Below the pieces are notes generated by a model. The model was given only the letters and a program-made list of their open reading frames with translations, was not told where the DNA came from and searched no databases. Of a stretch of DNA of 64,000 bases, positions 53,777 through 64,000 are shown piece by piece (positions within the stretch are counted from its first letter, which is position 1; the number at the start of each line of letters is the position of its first letter). The DNA is from Symsagittifera roscoffensis. Its lineage: Eukaryota; Xenacoelomorpha; Acoela; Convolutidae. The stretch lies in contig NC_087065.1 in the NCBI RefSeq assembly GCF_963678635.1, positions 15,006,019-15,070,018 of the forward strand, read 5' to 3'. The position numbers and the translations under genes were made by a program.

Positions 53777-54868
53777 CAAAGGAAGATTGTTTGAAGCTTT
53801 TAAAAAAGAAAAAGCAGAACATAAAGCAAAATTGGAGGAAGATTCAGATGAGGAACCCCAAACTTACTTAACGTATGTAAACAACCTACTACATTCTCTA
53901 TTCTCTAACTGTGAAGTTTATTTCAATAATACAATGGTTTACAATGCCAATGGTTTATATCCTCATAAGGCACAGATATCGAACGAATTCAACTCGTCAG
54001 CAGTGAGCAATAAAGGAATACTTGCTTGTCATGGGTATAGTTTTGAAGAATAGCCTGAAGCATTTGATATGCATTCATTCACTGATAGAGCAAATTCCCT
54101 GGGAACAGGGATAACTTTTTCACTCTATGGGAGGCTCGCCATTGACTTGTTTACTTGTGAAAAATTATTACTACCAAAAACCAAAGTTCGAATTAAACTT
54201 ATTCGAGCTAGACCTAATTTTTACAGGCTGTCTGATAATCCAAATGTTAGTCTGAAAATTGTCGATTGTTCACTGTTTACAAGAAGAATTTTAGTAGCTG
54301 AACCTAATCATCATTGTTTGCAATGGAATCTGGAAAGGGAACCCGCTCATTACAATTACATGGAAACTATAGCAAGAACCTTTATCATTCCATCTCGTCA
54401 AAACCAGTTTATTCAGGAAAATGTTTTTTTTTCAATAAGGCCCCAATCAGAAGGATAGCTGTTGCAATGAACACAAATTTGGCTGTTGCGGGATCTTTTC
54501 ATGAAAATCCTTTCAATTATCAACAATTTCATTTAAGAGAGCTTAAAATTATTCGGGGTGGAAGAGCAATTATTTCATTAGATCCTTGTCGTCCCTATGT
54601 TACAACAATGAAAGCAATGCAGTTTAACAAAGATTTTGCGGCTCTTCCTATGGAAGATTTTCAAAATCACTATATTCTAGTTTTTGACTTGACTTCACTA
54701 CAGGATGCAGCTGAATAGTTGCATTATCCAGAACTTAGTGGAGAAAGCTTGAGATTAGAAAGGTTTTTCCAATTTCCCTTGGAGCAAGTAACGGAAGTGA
54801 TAGTCTTGGGATAAAGACTATCAAATATTCAAATTGACAAATTCGGAACAGTCGCTAAAAATGTTTAA
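53777..54868 (+). pseudogene. Capsid gene fragment, unit 4
   Basis: Stops at 54051, 54716 and 54812 as elsewhere. In addition, a run of 7 T has become 9 T near 54424-54432, shifting the frame by two. Confidence 0.75.
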
Positions 54869-55136
54869 TTTTTTTGAGTTTTCAGGTTCCTATAAAAAGA
54901 TTGTAACTTTATTGGGACTTTTCTTTGTTATTATCTCTGTACTATCCATTTTGTTTTTCTTCAGACCTAAAACTCCAGAAAAAACAGAGAAGGAATGCTG
55001 TATAGTTGAAAACCCGAGAAACTTCTTCAATCTAGACTGTAAAACAATATTCAATAAACTTTGCCCACTATATAAGGCTTGTGTATGGGACTTTATTGAT
55101 TCAATTCCTAAAAGTCATTATTCTTTCTTTTTTTAA
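54861..55136 (+). CDS. Cys-rich membrane protein, unit 4
   Basis: Intact; one Val to Ile change near the C-terminus relative to units 2 and 3. Confidence 0.5.
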   Translation: MFNFFEFSGSYKKIVTLLGLFFVIISVLSILFFFRPKTPEKTEKECCIVENPRNFFNLDCKTIFNKLCPLYKACVWDFIDSIPKSHYSFFF

Positions 55137-55201
55137 ACCTAAAATACACTATCAAACTATCAATTTTATTTTTAGCTGTAAATCAGCCTATAATTGCAAA
55201 G

Positions 55202-55600
55202 ATGGATAATTTTTCACTTTTGCAAGTTATTGAAAGAATTCCAGAGCTCAGGTTTAAGTACATGGGACCATACCCTTTTGATACAGTACCTCAACTAATA
55301 AAATACTCTTTTGCAATTATTAACTCAGCCCCAAGCAATGATAGAGGAGAACACTGGATTATGATTGCTCGACTGGATAAAAGCTACTACTTTGCAGATT
55401 CTTTGGGAAGAAAGAGATCAACTTACCCCTTTTTGACGAAAAAGTTTCAACGAATTGTTCCTCGACAGCTACAAAAGACTGATAATTTGTGTGGTTTTTA
55501 CGCAATTTATTCAGCATTTCTCCTTTTTAAATTCTTCCATAAGAACTTGAATAATGTTCATGATGTGTATGTTTTGAATTTTATCAGTAATTTTATGTAA
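55202..55600 (+). CDS. Adenain-like cysteine protease, unit 4 (intact)
   Basis: 132 residues with the full His-Asp-Gln-Cys set. Two changes (Ile9 to Val, Ser26 to Phe) relative to unit 2. Confidence 0.8.
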   Translation: MDNFSLLQVIERIPELRFKYMGPYPFDTVPQLIKYSFAIINSAPSNDRGEHWIMIARLDKSYYFADSLGRKRSTYPFLTKKFQRIVPRQLQKTDNLCGFYAIYSAFLLFKFFHKNLNNVHDVYVLNFISNFM

Positions 55601-56615
55601 AAGTGCTTTTTTTATTTGTAAGTGTAAATTTTTGCAGTACTTTTACTATACGATGTAGTGAATTGTTTGATTATTTATGTAATTTAACTTTTTAAATTCC
55701 TTAAATTTTTTACAAAAAGCATCTTAGCAACTAACCTGTTGATGGAATACGGAAGATGATGATGGAATATGGATGTTGTAGTCCCCCAATTGATAGAATT
55801 AACGATAGAGTAGATAAATTCACGAAAACTGTAACCAACTTCTAGTAAATTGTATAAATTTCTTAAAAGTTTGCTCTGAGAAATATGGAAAAATTATTAC
55901 ATAAAAATATCAGAACCGAAAAAAATATGATACTATATTTTTCTCAATGTAAATTTTTACCGTGGTAGAGCAATTGATATATTTGCATGATAATTTTTTG
56001 GAAAATTTGGAAGTTTCAAAGAATTTTTTAAAGATTAGAGACAAAGTGATGAAAGAGAACTGAAATGAATCGTAGCTAGTAATATGACAGAATAAATAAA
56101 CCAGTTGAGGTAAAAATAAGTGAGATAATTATGTGAAAAAAGATAAAATAAGTCATAAAGTTAATAAGTGTAATGAACCTGTCATCCGTTCTCCAGATAA
56201 CCTGGGGGGAAAAGATTAAGTGGGATGTGAAAGTAATCAACCGCGAGGAGCTGTCAAGATTCCCCTGATATCTCGTGGAGCGGAATAACTAACCTGTCAA
56301 AGATAATCCCCTCTTGACAATTTTCCCCAGATAACCTGAGGGAAAATAAATAACAAGAAATAAGAATTTAAAAGATTCTTTCGAGAAAAAAATATTCTGT
56401 GATATTTTAGTTTATGATCCCATTCTCTAAATCGAAACTTAATTTTTGTCGAAACTTACCATCTGAAACTTACCATCCAATTTTTCTTTCAATTTTGTGA
56501 TAGCTAAGTTAGCTAAGAAACGCAAGTAGCTAAGAAACGCAAGTATTCTTAGAAGTTAGAAGTATTCTTAGAAGTTAGCTAAGAAACGCTCATCCAACAT
56601 CCAACATATACTACT
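55601..56615. other. Polinton right-end noncoding region, unit 4
   Basis: Copy of 36466-37481 including the terminal repeat (ends 56615). Confidence 0.55.
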
Positions 56616-58527
56616 TGAATTGGAACTTTTTTTGCTCGTTGGTTTTTGAAAACTGCGTCAAGTTTTAGAGGTAGGTGTAGTGGTGAATTTACTTTTGCAA
56701 CATCAAATTTAGATTCAACGTAAACCATTGGGTATTTAAGTAGTACTTATTCTAGTTGTTCATATTCTTTTTGTGTAATTTGAGAGTGTTTAAAATTGAA
56801 CATTGTAAGGATTTTTTGTTGTACAGTGGTATTTGTTACAGTAGTATTCGATATCTGAAATAATGTTTTTAAAAAAGGTGTTTTTGTAAAATTGTCAGTG
56901 TTTCGGTTTTTAACACTTATTATATTATGAATTGAAAAATCTTCATTAAGAATTGTTGATTGGCTCATTTCTAATAATTTCAAAATATTCTATACTCTAT
57001 ATGCTGTTTCTACTGTGTGAGAAATTGTTGCAATTGTTTCACGATAACCTAAAAGTCCCAGAGGTAAAGTTATTTTATAGGGAGAGTTATTGTACCCATG
57101 TAAGGAAATTATAACTGAGTTTGTGTTTTTTGTATTTTTTGTATTATTTGGATTTCTTTGATGAGATTGTTACTCGGAAAAAATTATGAATTGGCTTGAA
57201 TTCAATGTCTGACATATATAGTCGTTGTTTGTTTTGTTTCATGTTGTATTGGTGAACTTGACCTGATGAAAAGTTATATACATATCCTGCTAGTGGTTTC
57301 GAGTATTTTTCTTCTTGATTATATATGGGTAAATTTTGAAGAAAAATGGTGGTTGCTTATTTAATCCTTGAAAAATGTAAGTGATGTGTTTTTCAATCTT
57401 GTATATTTGACTTTTGTATAAATTTTTCTGCTTAGAATTTTGATTCTGGGAATAAAACTATTATTAAACGGTTTTCCAATGATATTATGTTTATTATCTG
57501 TGATAGGGAATTTTGGTTTGAAAGGCTCAGTTAAAAAATCCTTCTGTTCCGTCGTTCGAGTGGTAACAAGGAATAAATGAGTTTTTTCCAAACTTTGTCA
57601 AATTTGATGCTTGTGCTGTAGCTAATTTGCTTGAGGTCTTTGATGGTATTAATTTTGAATAGAAGTTTTTGTTCATTCTATGTGGGAGTATTTATAATAT
57701 CTGATTCTGATACTGAATCTTTTAAAAAATCAGTTTCGAGGTCTGGTGATTGACAGTCTTTGCTCTTTGGGCTTTCTAAAAGAAGTGGAATTGTCCAAAT
57801 TTTTTCTTTTGGTAATTATACTTTATTTGTTGTATTCTAATATATATTATTTGTACTTGAATTTCCTCTAAGTGCATGTTCGGTATAGTCTGTTATGTTT
57901 TGAGTTTTATCGGGATTTTGAAAATGATTATTATTGTTTTGGTATTAATTCAATTCTATTGGTGTTTCTTTTTCATTTTCAATTTGAAGCATTTTCATTG
58001 AAAGCGCATTTTCTGTTTAGTTCTCATTATCTGTGGATTTGCAATTTTAGTGGTTTAGTTGTAATTTTAATTTTTCTATGTTATCAATACCGAGAGGGTC
58101 TAAGTGGGTTTTTTCAGTTGATTCTAACTGCTTGATTGGTCTTTGATATTTAGGTGTGCTACTTCTATAGTTTCGTTGTGAATTTTGGTATTGTGTATAA
58201 TTTCTATATGGTGACTGAAAATATTTTCTTTGTCGTTTTGAGTAAATAAAGTTTTGATTATTGGAATTCTTACGGGATCTATTGGGATAATTTTTATAGT
58301 TTGATCTTTTGTTTGAATAGTTTCGTGATCTATTATCTGGGTATTGTCTATTCCCATTGTTTGAGTAGTTTTTGTTTCGATTATATGAGGAATTTTTAGA
58401 ACGGTCCTTCGAATAATATCTATTTCGAGAGTTGGAATGTGAACGATTTCTTTTGTAATTGAAGTAATTACTTCTGCTTGACTTTGATCTTGAATAATAA
58501 TTTTGATATTGATTGTTTTGACTGTTT
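56616..58527 (-). pseudogene. Gypsy gag tail, protease and start of RT (unit 4)
   Basis: Copy of 37488-39395. Here the gag frame continues without a junction into the gag body at 58528-60921, so this is the original connection. Confidence 0.6.
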
Positions 58528-60921
58528 GATCTATTTTGTGAGAAATTTCGTAAATTATTTTGATTTGGAGATCTTCCGCGGTAAATGTTTCTGTAAAATC
58601 ATTGTTGTCTAGAGGTATTATATTTATCTGGAAGTGTTTTCCCTGAACTATTATTACTATGAATGTTTTTGTTCTGCAAATTTTGGTCTCTTTTCATGTA
58701 TTGATAGAATGATTTATTTGGTTCTCTATATTTTTGAGGTTGATTATCCTGTTGTTTTTGTCTACATTTAGCAATGTTATGCCCATATCTACGGCAAAAG
58801 TTACACCATTTTTCGAAGGATGGTTTGCCTTAAAAATTGGAACTTTCTCGTAGATATTTAAAATTTAAGTGACTTTTTCAGCTAGTTTAGTGTCAGAGTC
58901 ATGGATATTATTTATTTGTGAAGTAGTTGTATGGATGTTGTTTACGTATTGTAATTTTAAACTTTCTGTTCCTTCCATTTTCATAGTGATTTCAGCGTGT
59001 TCTAGTTTATCTTCTAGTTTTCGGAAATCTAAATTGATTTCTCAAATTGAAGATGGATGCGATGCTATCTTTTCATCGCTTTTTTCCGTAATTGTGGTGT
59101 TGGAGTCATCATTAAAATTTCTGTAATTTCTGTGTTTTTGAAGTCATGCATGTTAAGGGATTTTGCTTTTCTTACTAATATTTCGATTCTTACTGCAACT
59201 TGCTTAATATTTTCATTTGGGATTCTACGATTTTCGTTGCTTAGAACTCTTTGACGTTGTTTGTTTTTTTCGGAGTCGAACTTGTTTGAAAGTTATTGAG
59301 AGATTTTTTTTCCAATCTGATTTAATATCTATAGGTAAAACAAAACTGAAAAACATTTTTGGCTGCACCATCAAGTGAGGTTTGCATTAGAGCTGTGCGT
59401 TTATGTATCCAATTTTGATGAAGTGGCGTATTTACTGGTTCAGTTATACATAAAATTAAATTCGCTCTGACTGCGTTTATATAAACCTCTACTGAGTATT
59501 CAGGATCTGTTCCCGTGAATACCATTAGTGGTTTATTTGGAGATATAGAAGATCCAACTAGAAATATGGATTCATAGTCACCTGTAGTGATTCTGCGGCG
59601 TTTGGTATTTGAGAAAAATTTGAAAGTTGTGGTTTTGTTAGATCATGTTGTTGTAAACAATATAATAATGGGATTCCATTTGAGTTGGTTGAAAACTATG
59701 TGTTATTATAGGGTTTTGTGATTCAAAGTTTTTGTTTTATGATGTTGAGTTATGTCTTGTTTGTCGTGTTTGTTCGTTTCGTGTATATGGTTCGAAAAGA
59801 TCTGATTGACAAATAGGATCTGGTTGATCAATGTTCCAATTTTTGTTTTGGTTGATTTGTACTGAATCGTTGTTGATTTTGACTATTGTATTCTTCATCT
59901 TCTGAGTAATGTGGTTGATTCCTTGTATGGTGTTCATTTGTCATGTTTTTGTTTTGCTGGAAAAATGGATAATTTTCATTACGGTCCAATGTAGCTCGTG
60001 GTTGATCGTTAAAAAATACTGTGTGAGAAGCTTGTTTTGGTACGTTTTGATTATTATTTTGTGCTTATGATTGGCTTTGACTGTTCATATAGGGGGTTAA
60101 ATTAGTTTGGATTTTGCAAAAAATATATAGTTATGATGTGAGAAGTTGTTTCTATTAGACGTCTTTTGTTTACTTGTTTGTCTTGATGTCGTTACTGGTT
60201 TAACTGTTTAGTAATCCGTTTGTGAGTATTTTGGAATAACGGAAGGTTTTACCGTGGATTGTATATTTGTTTGCGGAAAAGCTGTACAATTATTTTTTGG
60301 AGTTGTAAGTGTAGGATGAATGGGGGAAAAGCTTTGTTGGGTTGTTGCTGGCATTGTTTTGACCATTTCTTCACTAACTAAATGTGATGGAGTTTGAATA
60401 TCTTGTTGTGTAAGATTGCTTGTTCCATTTAAATTTTCTTGTGTTTTATTGAATATAGAATTTAAGCTAATATTTCATGTTCTATTTGTGAACAAAGCCT
60501 TATAATTTAAAGGTGTTTCATCAATAGTAAGTGGAGTTATTCTATCATAATCTTTATAGATGGAAGTAGTGGTAATTGCTTGACTTGATATATCAGTTGG
60601 TATATTAAAAAAAAATGGATGGGACCAATCAGGGTCCCAAGCATAATCTGTTTGATCTGCCAATATAGTTTCATCGTCTAAATTTTGTGGTCAAAAATTT
60701 TTTCTTGCTAGTGATATGCGATCAAGGTTATGGACAAAATAATCAATTATAAACCATGCTAGCATCTTTTGTAGATGATTTTTAATATTTTGTGAGATTT
60801 CGTTACTAATGAGGTTTTCACGGATTGTATTTAAAAGTTTTGAAAAAAAATTAAAAATTTCTTGTCTTACAGTTGTATGTCGGGCTGTTTGAGTTTGCGA
60901 CTCACATTGTGTTTCTTTCAA
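58528..60921 (-). pseudogene. gag: Gypsy Gag body with CCHC zinc knuckle
   Basis: Minus strand. Start chosen at ATG 60921 (MKETQCESQTQTARHTT); in-frame stops follow at about 60691 and 60475. A Gln/Asn/Thr-rich N-terminal part is followed by a capsid-like segment near 59322-59525 (VFTGTDPEYSVEVYINAVRA, then LHQNWIHKRTALMQTSLDGA). A helical charged region lies near 58890-59130, and one zinc knuckle CNFCRRYGHNIAKC near 58765-58805. The basic Ser/Arg/Asn/Tyr-rich tail runs into unit 4. Several frameshifts. It forms the 5' end of the gypsy element whose 3' half is at 11881-20453. Confidence 0.65.
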
Positions 60922-62073
60922 CTCTAGTATGGATAGATAGCTATAGATGATTGAAAATACATCGTCTGTGAATGTTGAATTTGTTCTTTGTGAATTTCAG
61001 TGTTGTAAATTTTTTTTTTCAGCCTGTAAAAACTTTCGAGAATTCTAGATATATATATCGTCTGTTTGTATTTGTTGTCTTATGTGATTTGATGTTGGTG
61101 ATGCAATTGCGTCTTTTTGCGTGTTGTGTTTGTTTTTTTTCTACTTAAGATATTCTCTTGTTTGTCTGTGTGGTGTGATCACAAGTTCGTATATTTTGTT
61201 TTTAATTAAAAAATTATGTAGTATGATTGTTTGCTTACTACCTAGATTATCTCTTGCCATAAGGTTTAGGATGATGGATGCAATATTTGGGGGTTAGAAT
61301 TTTTAATTTCCTAAACTGTTATTCCTTACGGTTTTTGTGTGGTTACCTTAACTTGGGGCATAGATTGTCGTGGTTAATGGGTTGGAGAGAGACTATATCA
61401 TTTCGTGAGAAGGATTTTTTACCTTCTCGTGAATAAGTTTTAATCTATGAGTTACCTACTAAATCTTACCTTGTGGTTGTGATTTTGTGATCGAGGGTTG
61501 GAGAATAGTGAATCAATCCACAAGGTTCAGGTATAATTAGATCACAAGAAGATCGTTAGATACTATTTTATGACTTAATAATTTGTTAAGGGTTTTAGCC
61601 TGGGTCATCTAGGGGGAAGGGTTCAAGTGAAGGATGAGTAATCGAAATTCTTTACTGTTAAGACTAATTAAAATGGCTAGTTTTTCAAAAATTTCCTTTA
61701 GTCCTGACTCGTTTGTATAAGTTGGGTAAGGAGTCGACGTTTGAGGTTGTTAGACACTTTTAAAATTATGGGAAGGGAGGAACAAAATTGTTCTGATTTG
61801 ATCCAAGGAAAGCCTTGATGATCAGTAATAAAATAAGTTAAATTTAAGTTTAATCAAAATTAAAGATCAAAGGAAGGCCTTCATGATCTGTTTATGAAAG
61901 AAAAGTGGGATATTGAATACAAGGATCAGACTTGATAAATTTTGATTTAAAACTTTAAAGTTAAAGAAAATTTAAAAGTTAAGGTTTTGATGAGATAAGT
62001 TTCTTAAATTTTTGCTGCTATGTTTTAGCTGATGATGCTAAAAATCATATAATTTATAAAACTAACAACACTG
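58876..62073. repeat. Tandem duplication of gypsy gag plus upstream region, left unit (about 3.2 kb)
   Basis: TTTCAGCTAGTTTAGTGTCAG at 58876 recurs at 62074, and similarity continues from there to the window end. The sequence left of each start differs, giving a duplication boundary. Confidence 0.75.
60922..62073. other. Upstream region of gypsy gag, possible LTR/leader
   Basis: No gene seen. This lies 5' of gag on the minus strand, where a leader, primer-binding site and LTR are expected, but I could not identify TG...CA ends or a tRNA match. It contains a repeated AAGGAA(A/G)GCCTT(G/C)ATGATC motif near 61805 and 61870. Confidence 0.4.
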
Positions 62074-62470
62074 TTTCAGCTAGTTTAGTGTCAGAGTCAT
62101 GGATGTTATTTATTTGTGAAGTAGTTGTATGGATGTTGTTTACGTCTTGTAATTTTAAATTTTCTGTTCCTTCCATTTTCATAGTGATTTCAGCGTGTTC
62201 TAGTCTATCTTCTAGTTTTCGGAAATCTAAATCGATTTCTCAAATTGAAGATGGATGCGATGCTCTCTTTTCATCGCTTTTTTCCGTAATTGTGGTGTTG
62301 GAGTCATCATTAAAATTTCTGTAATTTCTGTGTTTTTGAAGTCATGCATGTTAAGGGATTTTGCTTTTCTTACTAATATTTCGATTCTTACTGCAACTTG
62401 CTTAATATTTTCATTTGGGATTCTACGATTTTCGTTGCTTAGAACTCTTTGACGTTGTTTGTTTTTTTCG

Positions 62471-62915
62471 GAGTCGAACTTGTTTGAAAGTTATTGAGAG
62501 ATTTTTTTTCCAATCTGATTTAATATCTATAGGTAAAACAAAACTGAAAAACATTTTTGGGCTGCGCCATCAAGTGAGGTTTGGATTAGAGCTGTGCATT
62601 TATGTATCCAATTTTGATGGAGTGGTGTATTAATTGGTTCAGGTCCTATATTTAAAATTAATGTCGCTGTGACTGCGTTTAAATAGTCTTCTACAGAATA
62701 TTCAGGGTCTGTTCCTGTGAATACCATCAGTGGTATATTCGATGTTATTGATGATGCACCCATGAGGTATGGATTCATAGTCACCTGTAGTGATTCTGCG
62801 GCGTTTGGTTTTTGAGAAAAATTTGAAAGTTGTGTTTTTGTTAGATCATGTTGTTGTATATAATATAATACTGGGATTTCATTTTGCATTTGAGTTGTTT
62901 GAAAACTTTTTTTCA
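62471..62915. repeat. Internal 445-bp tandem duplication in gag, left copy
   Basis: GAGTCGAACTTGTTTGAAAG at 62471 recurs at 62916. The left copy differs from the right one at many positions, more than the right one differs from 59280-59700. Confidence 0.75.
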
Positions 62916-63334
62916 GAGTCGAACTTGTTTGAAAGTTATTGAGAGATTTTTTTTCCAATCTGATTTAATATCTATAGGTAAAACAAAACTGAAAAACATT
63001 TTTGGGCTGCACCATCAAGTGAGGTTTGCATTAGAGCTGTGCGTTTATGTATCCAATTTTGATGAAGTGGCGTATTTACTGGTTCAGTTATACATAAAAT
63101 TAAATTCGCTCTGACTGCGTTCATATAAACCTCTACTGAGTATTCAAGATCTGTTCCCCTGAATACCATTAGTGGTTTATTTGGAGATATAGAAGATCCA
63201 CCCAGAAGTATGGATTCATAGTCACCTGTAGTGATTCTGCGGCGTTTGGTATTTGAGAAAAATTTGAAAGTTGTGGTTTTGTTAGATCATGTTGTTGTAA
63301 ATAATATAATACTGGGATTCCATTTTGCATTTGA
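62916..63334. repeat. Internal 445-bp tandem duplication in gag, right copy
   Basis: Second copy, nearly matching 59271-59690 in the other large unit. Confidence 0.75.
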
Positions 63335-64000
63335 ATTAGGTTGAAAACTATGTGTTATTATAGGGTTTTGTGATTCAAAGTTTTTGTTTTATGATGTTGG
63401 GTTATGTCTTGTTTGTCGTGTTTGTTCGTTTCGTGTATCTGGTTCGAAAAGATCTGATTGATAAATAGGATCTGGTTGATCAATGTTCCAATTTTTGTTT
63501 TGGTTGATTTGTACTGAATTGTTGTTGATTTTGACTATTGTATTCTTCATCTTCTGAGTAATGTGGTTGATTCCTTGTATGTTGTTCATTTGTCATGTTA
63601 TTATTTTGCTGGAAAAATGGATAATTTTCATTACGGTCCAATGTAGCTCATGGTTGATCGTTAAAAAATACTGTGTGAGAAGCTTGTTTTGGTACGTTTT
63701 GATTATTATTTTGTGCTTATGATTGGCTTTGACTGTTCATATAGGGGGTTAAATTAGTTTGGATTTTGCAAAAAATATATAGTTATGATGTGAGAAGTTG
63801 TTTCTATTAGACGTCTTTTGTTTATTTGTTTGTCTTGATGTCGTTACTGGTTTAACTGTTTGGTAATCCGTTTGTGAGTATTTTGGAATAACGGAAGGTT
63901 TTACCGTGGATTGTATATTTGTTTGCGGAAAAGCTGTACAATTATTTTTTGGAGTTGTAAGTGTAGGATGAATGGGGGAAAAGCTTTGTTGCGTTGTTGC

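Larger units (their letters stand above)
53777..58527. repeat. Tandem array unit 4 (4,751 bp)
   Basis: Last unit; its right end continues into unduplicated gypsy gag. Shares several variants with unit 1. Confidence 0.92.
62074..64000. repeat. Tandem duplication of gypsy gag, right unit (runs off window)
   Basis: Matches 58876 to about 60350 with substitutions, plus an extra internal 445-bp duplication. Confidence 0.75.
62074..64000 (-). pseudogene. Second gypsy Gag copy, truncated at its 3' side
   Basis: Minus-strand gag lacking the zinc knuckle and tail (cut at 62074). Contains two versions of the capsid-like segment because of the internal duplication: 62527-62770, more diverged, and 62972-63169, close to the copy at 59322. 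Also contains the N-terminal NNIQGINHITQKMKN segment at 63389-63589. Stops and frameshifts throughout. Confidence 0.6.

Noticed and set aside
34648-58527. CRISPR-like or satellite array interpretation of the regular repeats
   Set aside because: Units are 4.75 kb and contain recognisable transposon genes with shared junctions; this is segmental tandem duplication.

Overview
The window looks like repeat-dense, AT-rich DNA from an invertebrate animal nuclear genome. I see no host housekeeping gene, rRNA, tRNA or CRISPR array. Almost everything I can identify is a transposable element, and several are nested in each other. The phylum cannot be fixed from the sequence. A metazoan source is suggested by a Maverick/Polinton whose capsid resembles the nematode F54H12.2 family, and by a copia element primed by half of an initiator-Met tRNA.

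Layout. 1-1050: a foldback (long inverted repeat) element. 2260-7885: a decayed Ty3/gypsy fragment on the minus strand (integrase plus an Env-like third ORF), with about 1.5 kb of the Env-like region copied again in inverted orientation. 7886-11870: AT-rich DNA without a recognisable gene. 11881-20453: the 3' half of a second gypsy element on the minus strand (RT, RNase H, integrase, Env-like ORF, Ser/Pro-rich tail). 20454-37481: a complete but mutated Polinton of 17,028 bp. It has an 18-bp terminal inverted repeat starting AGTAGTATATG and a perfect 6-bp target duplication TGAATT. It sits inside the gypsy RT, so the gypsy 5' half (gag, protease, start of RT) lies on its right, at 37488-60921.

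The Polinton encodes PolB on the minus strand. On the plus strand it has a tightly packed block: a DEDD-like nuclease-fold protein, a small membrane protein, an A32/FtsK-type packaging ATPase, two short conserved proteins, a retroviral-type integrase, a candidate minor capsid protein, a basic Gly-rich core-like protein, the F54H12.2-like major capsid protein, a membrane protein and an adenain-like cysteine protease. Several neighbours overlap by ATGA. PolB, integrase, capsid and others carry stops or frameshifts. The ATPase and several small genes are intact.

A 4.75-kb segment running from inside the capsid gene, through the Polinton right end, into gypsy gag is repeated four times in tandem (34648-58527). 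A young copia element (42214-47084, identical 338-bp LTRs, 5-bp duplication) lies in the second unit. A separate 3.2-kb tandem duplication of gypsy gag begins at 58876 and runs off the window. Inferred order of events: gypsy insertion, Polinton insertion into it, segmental tandem amplification, copia insertion into one unit.
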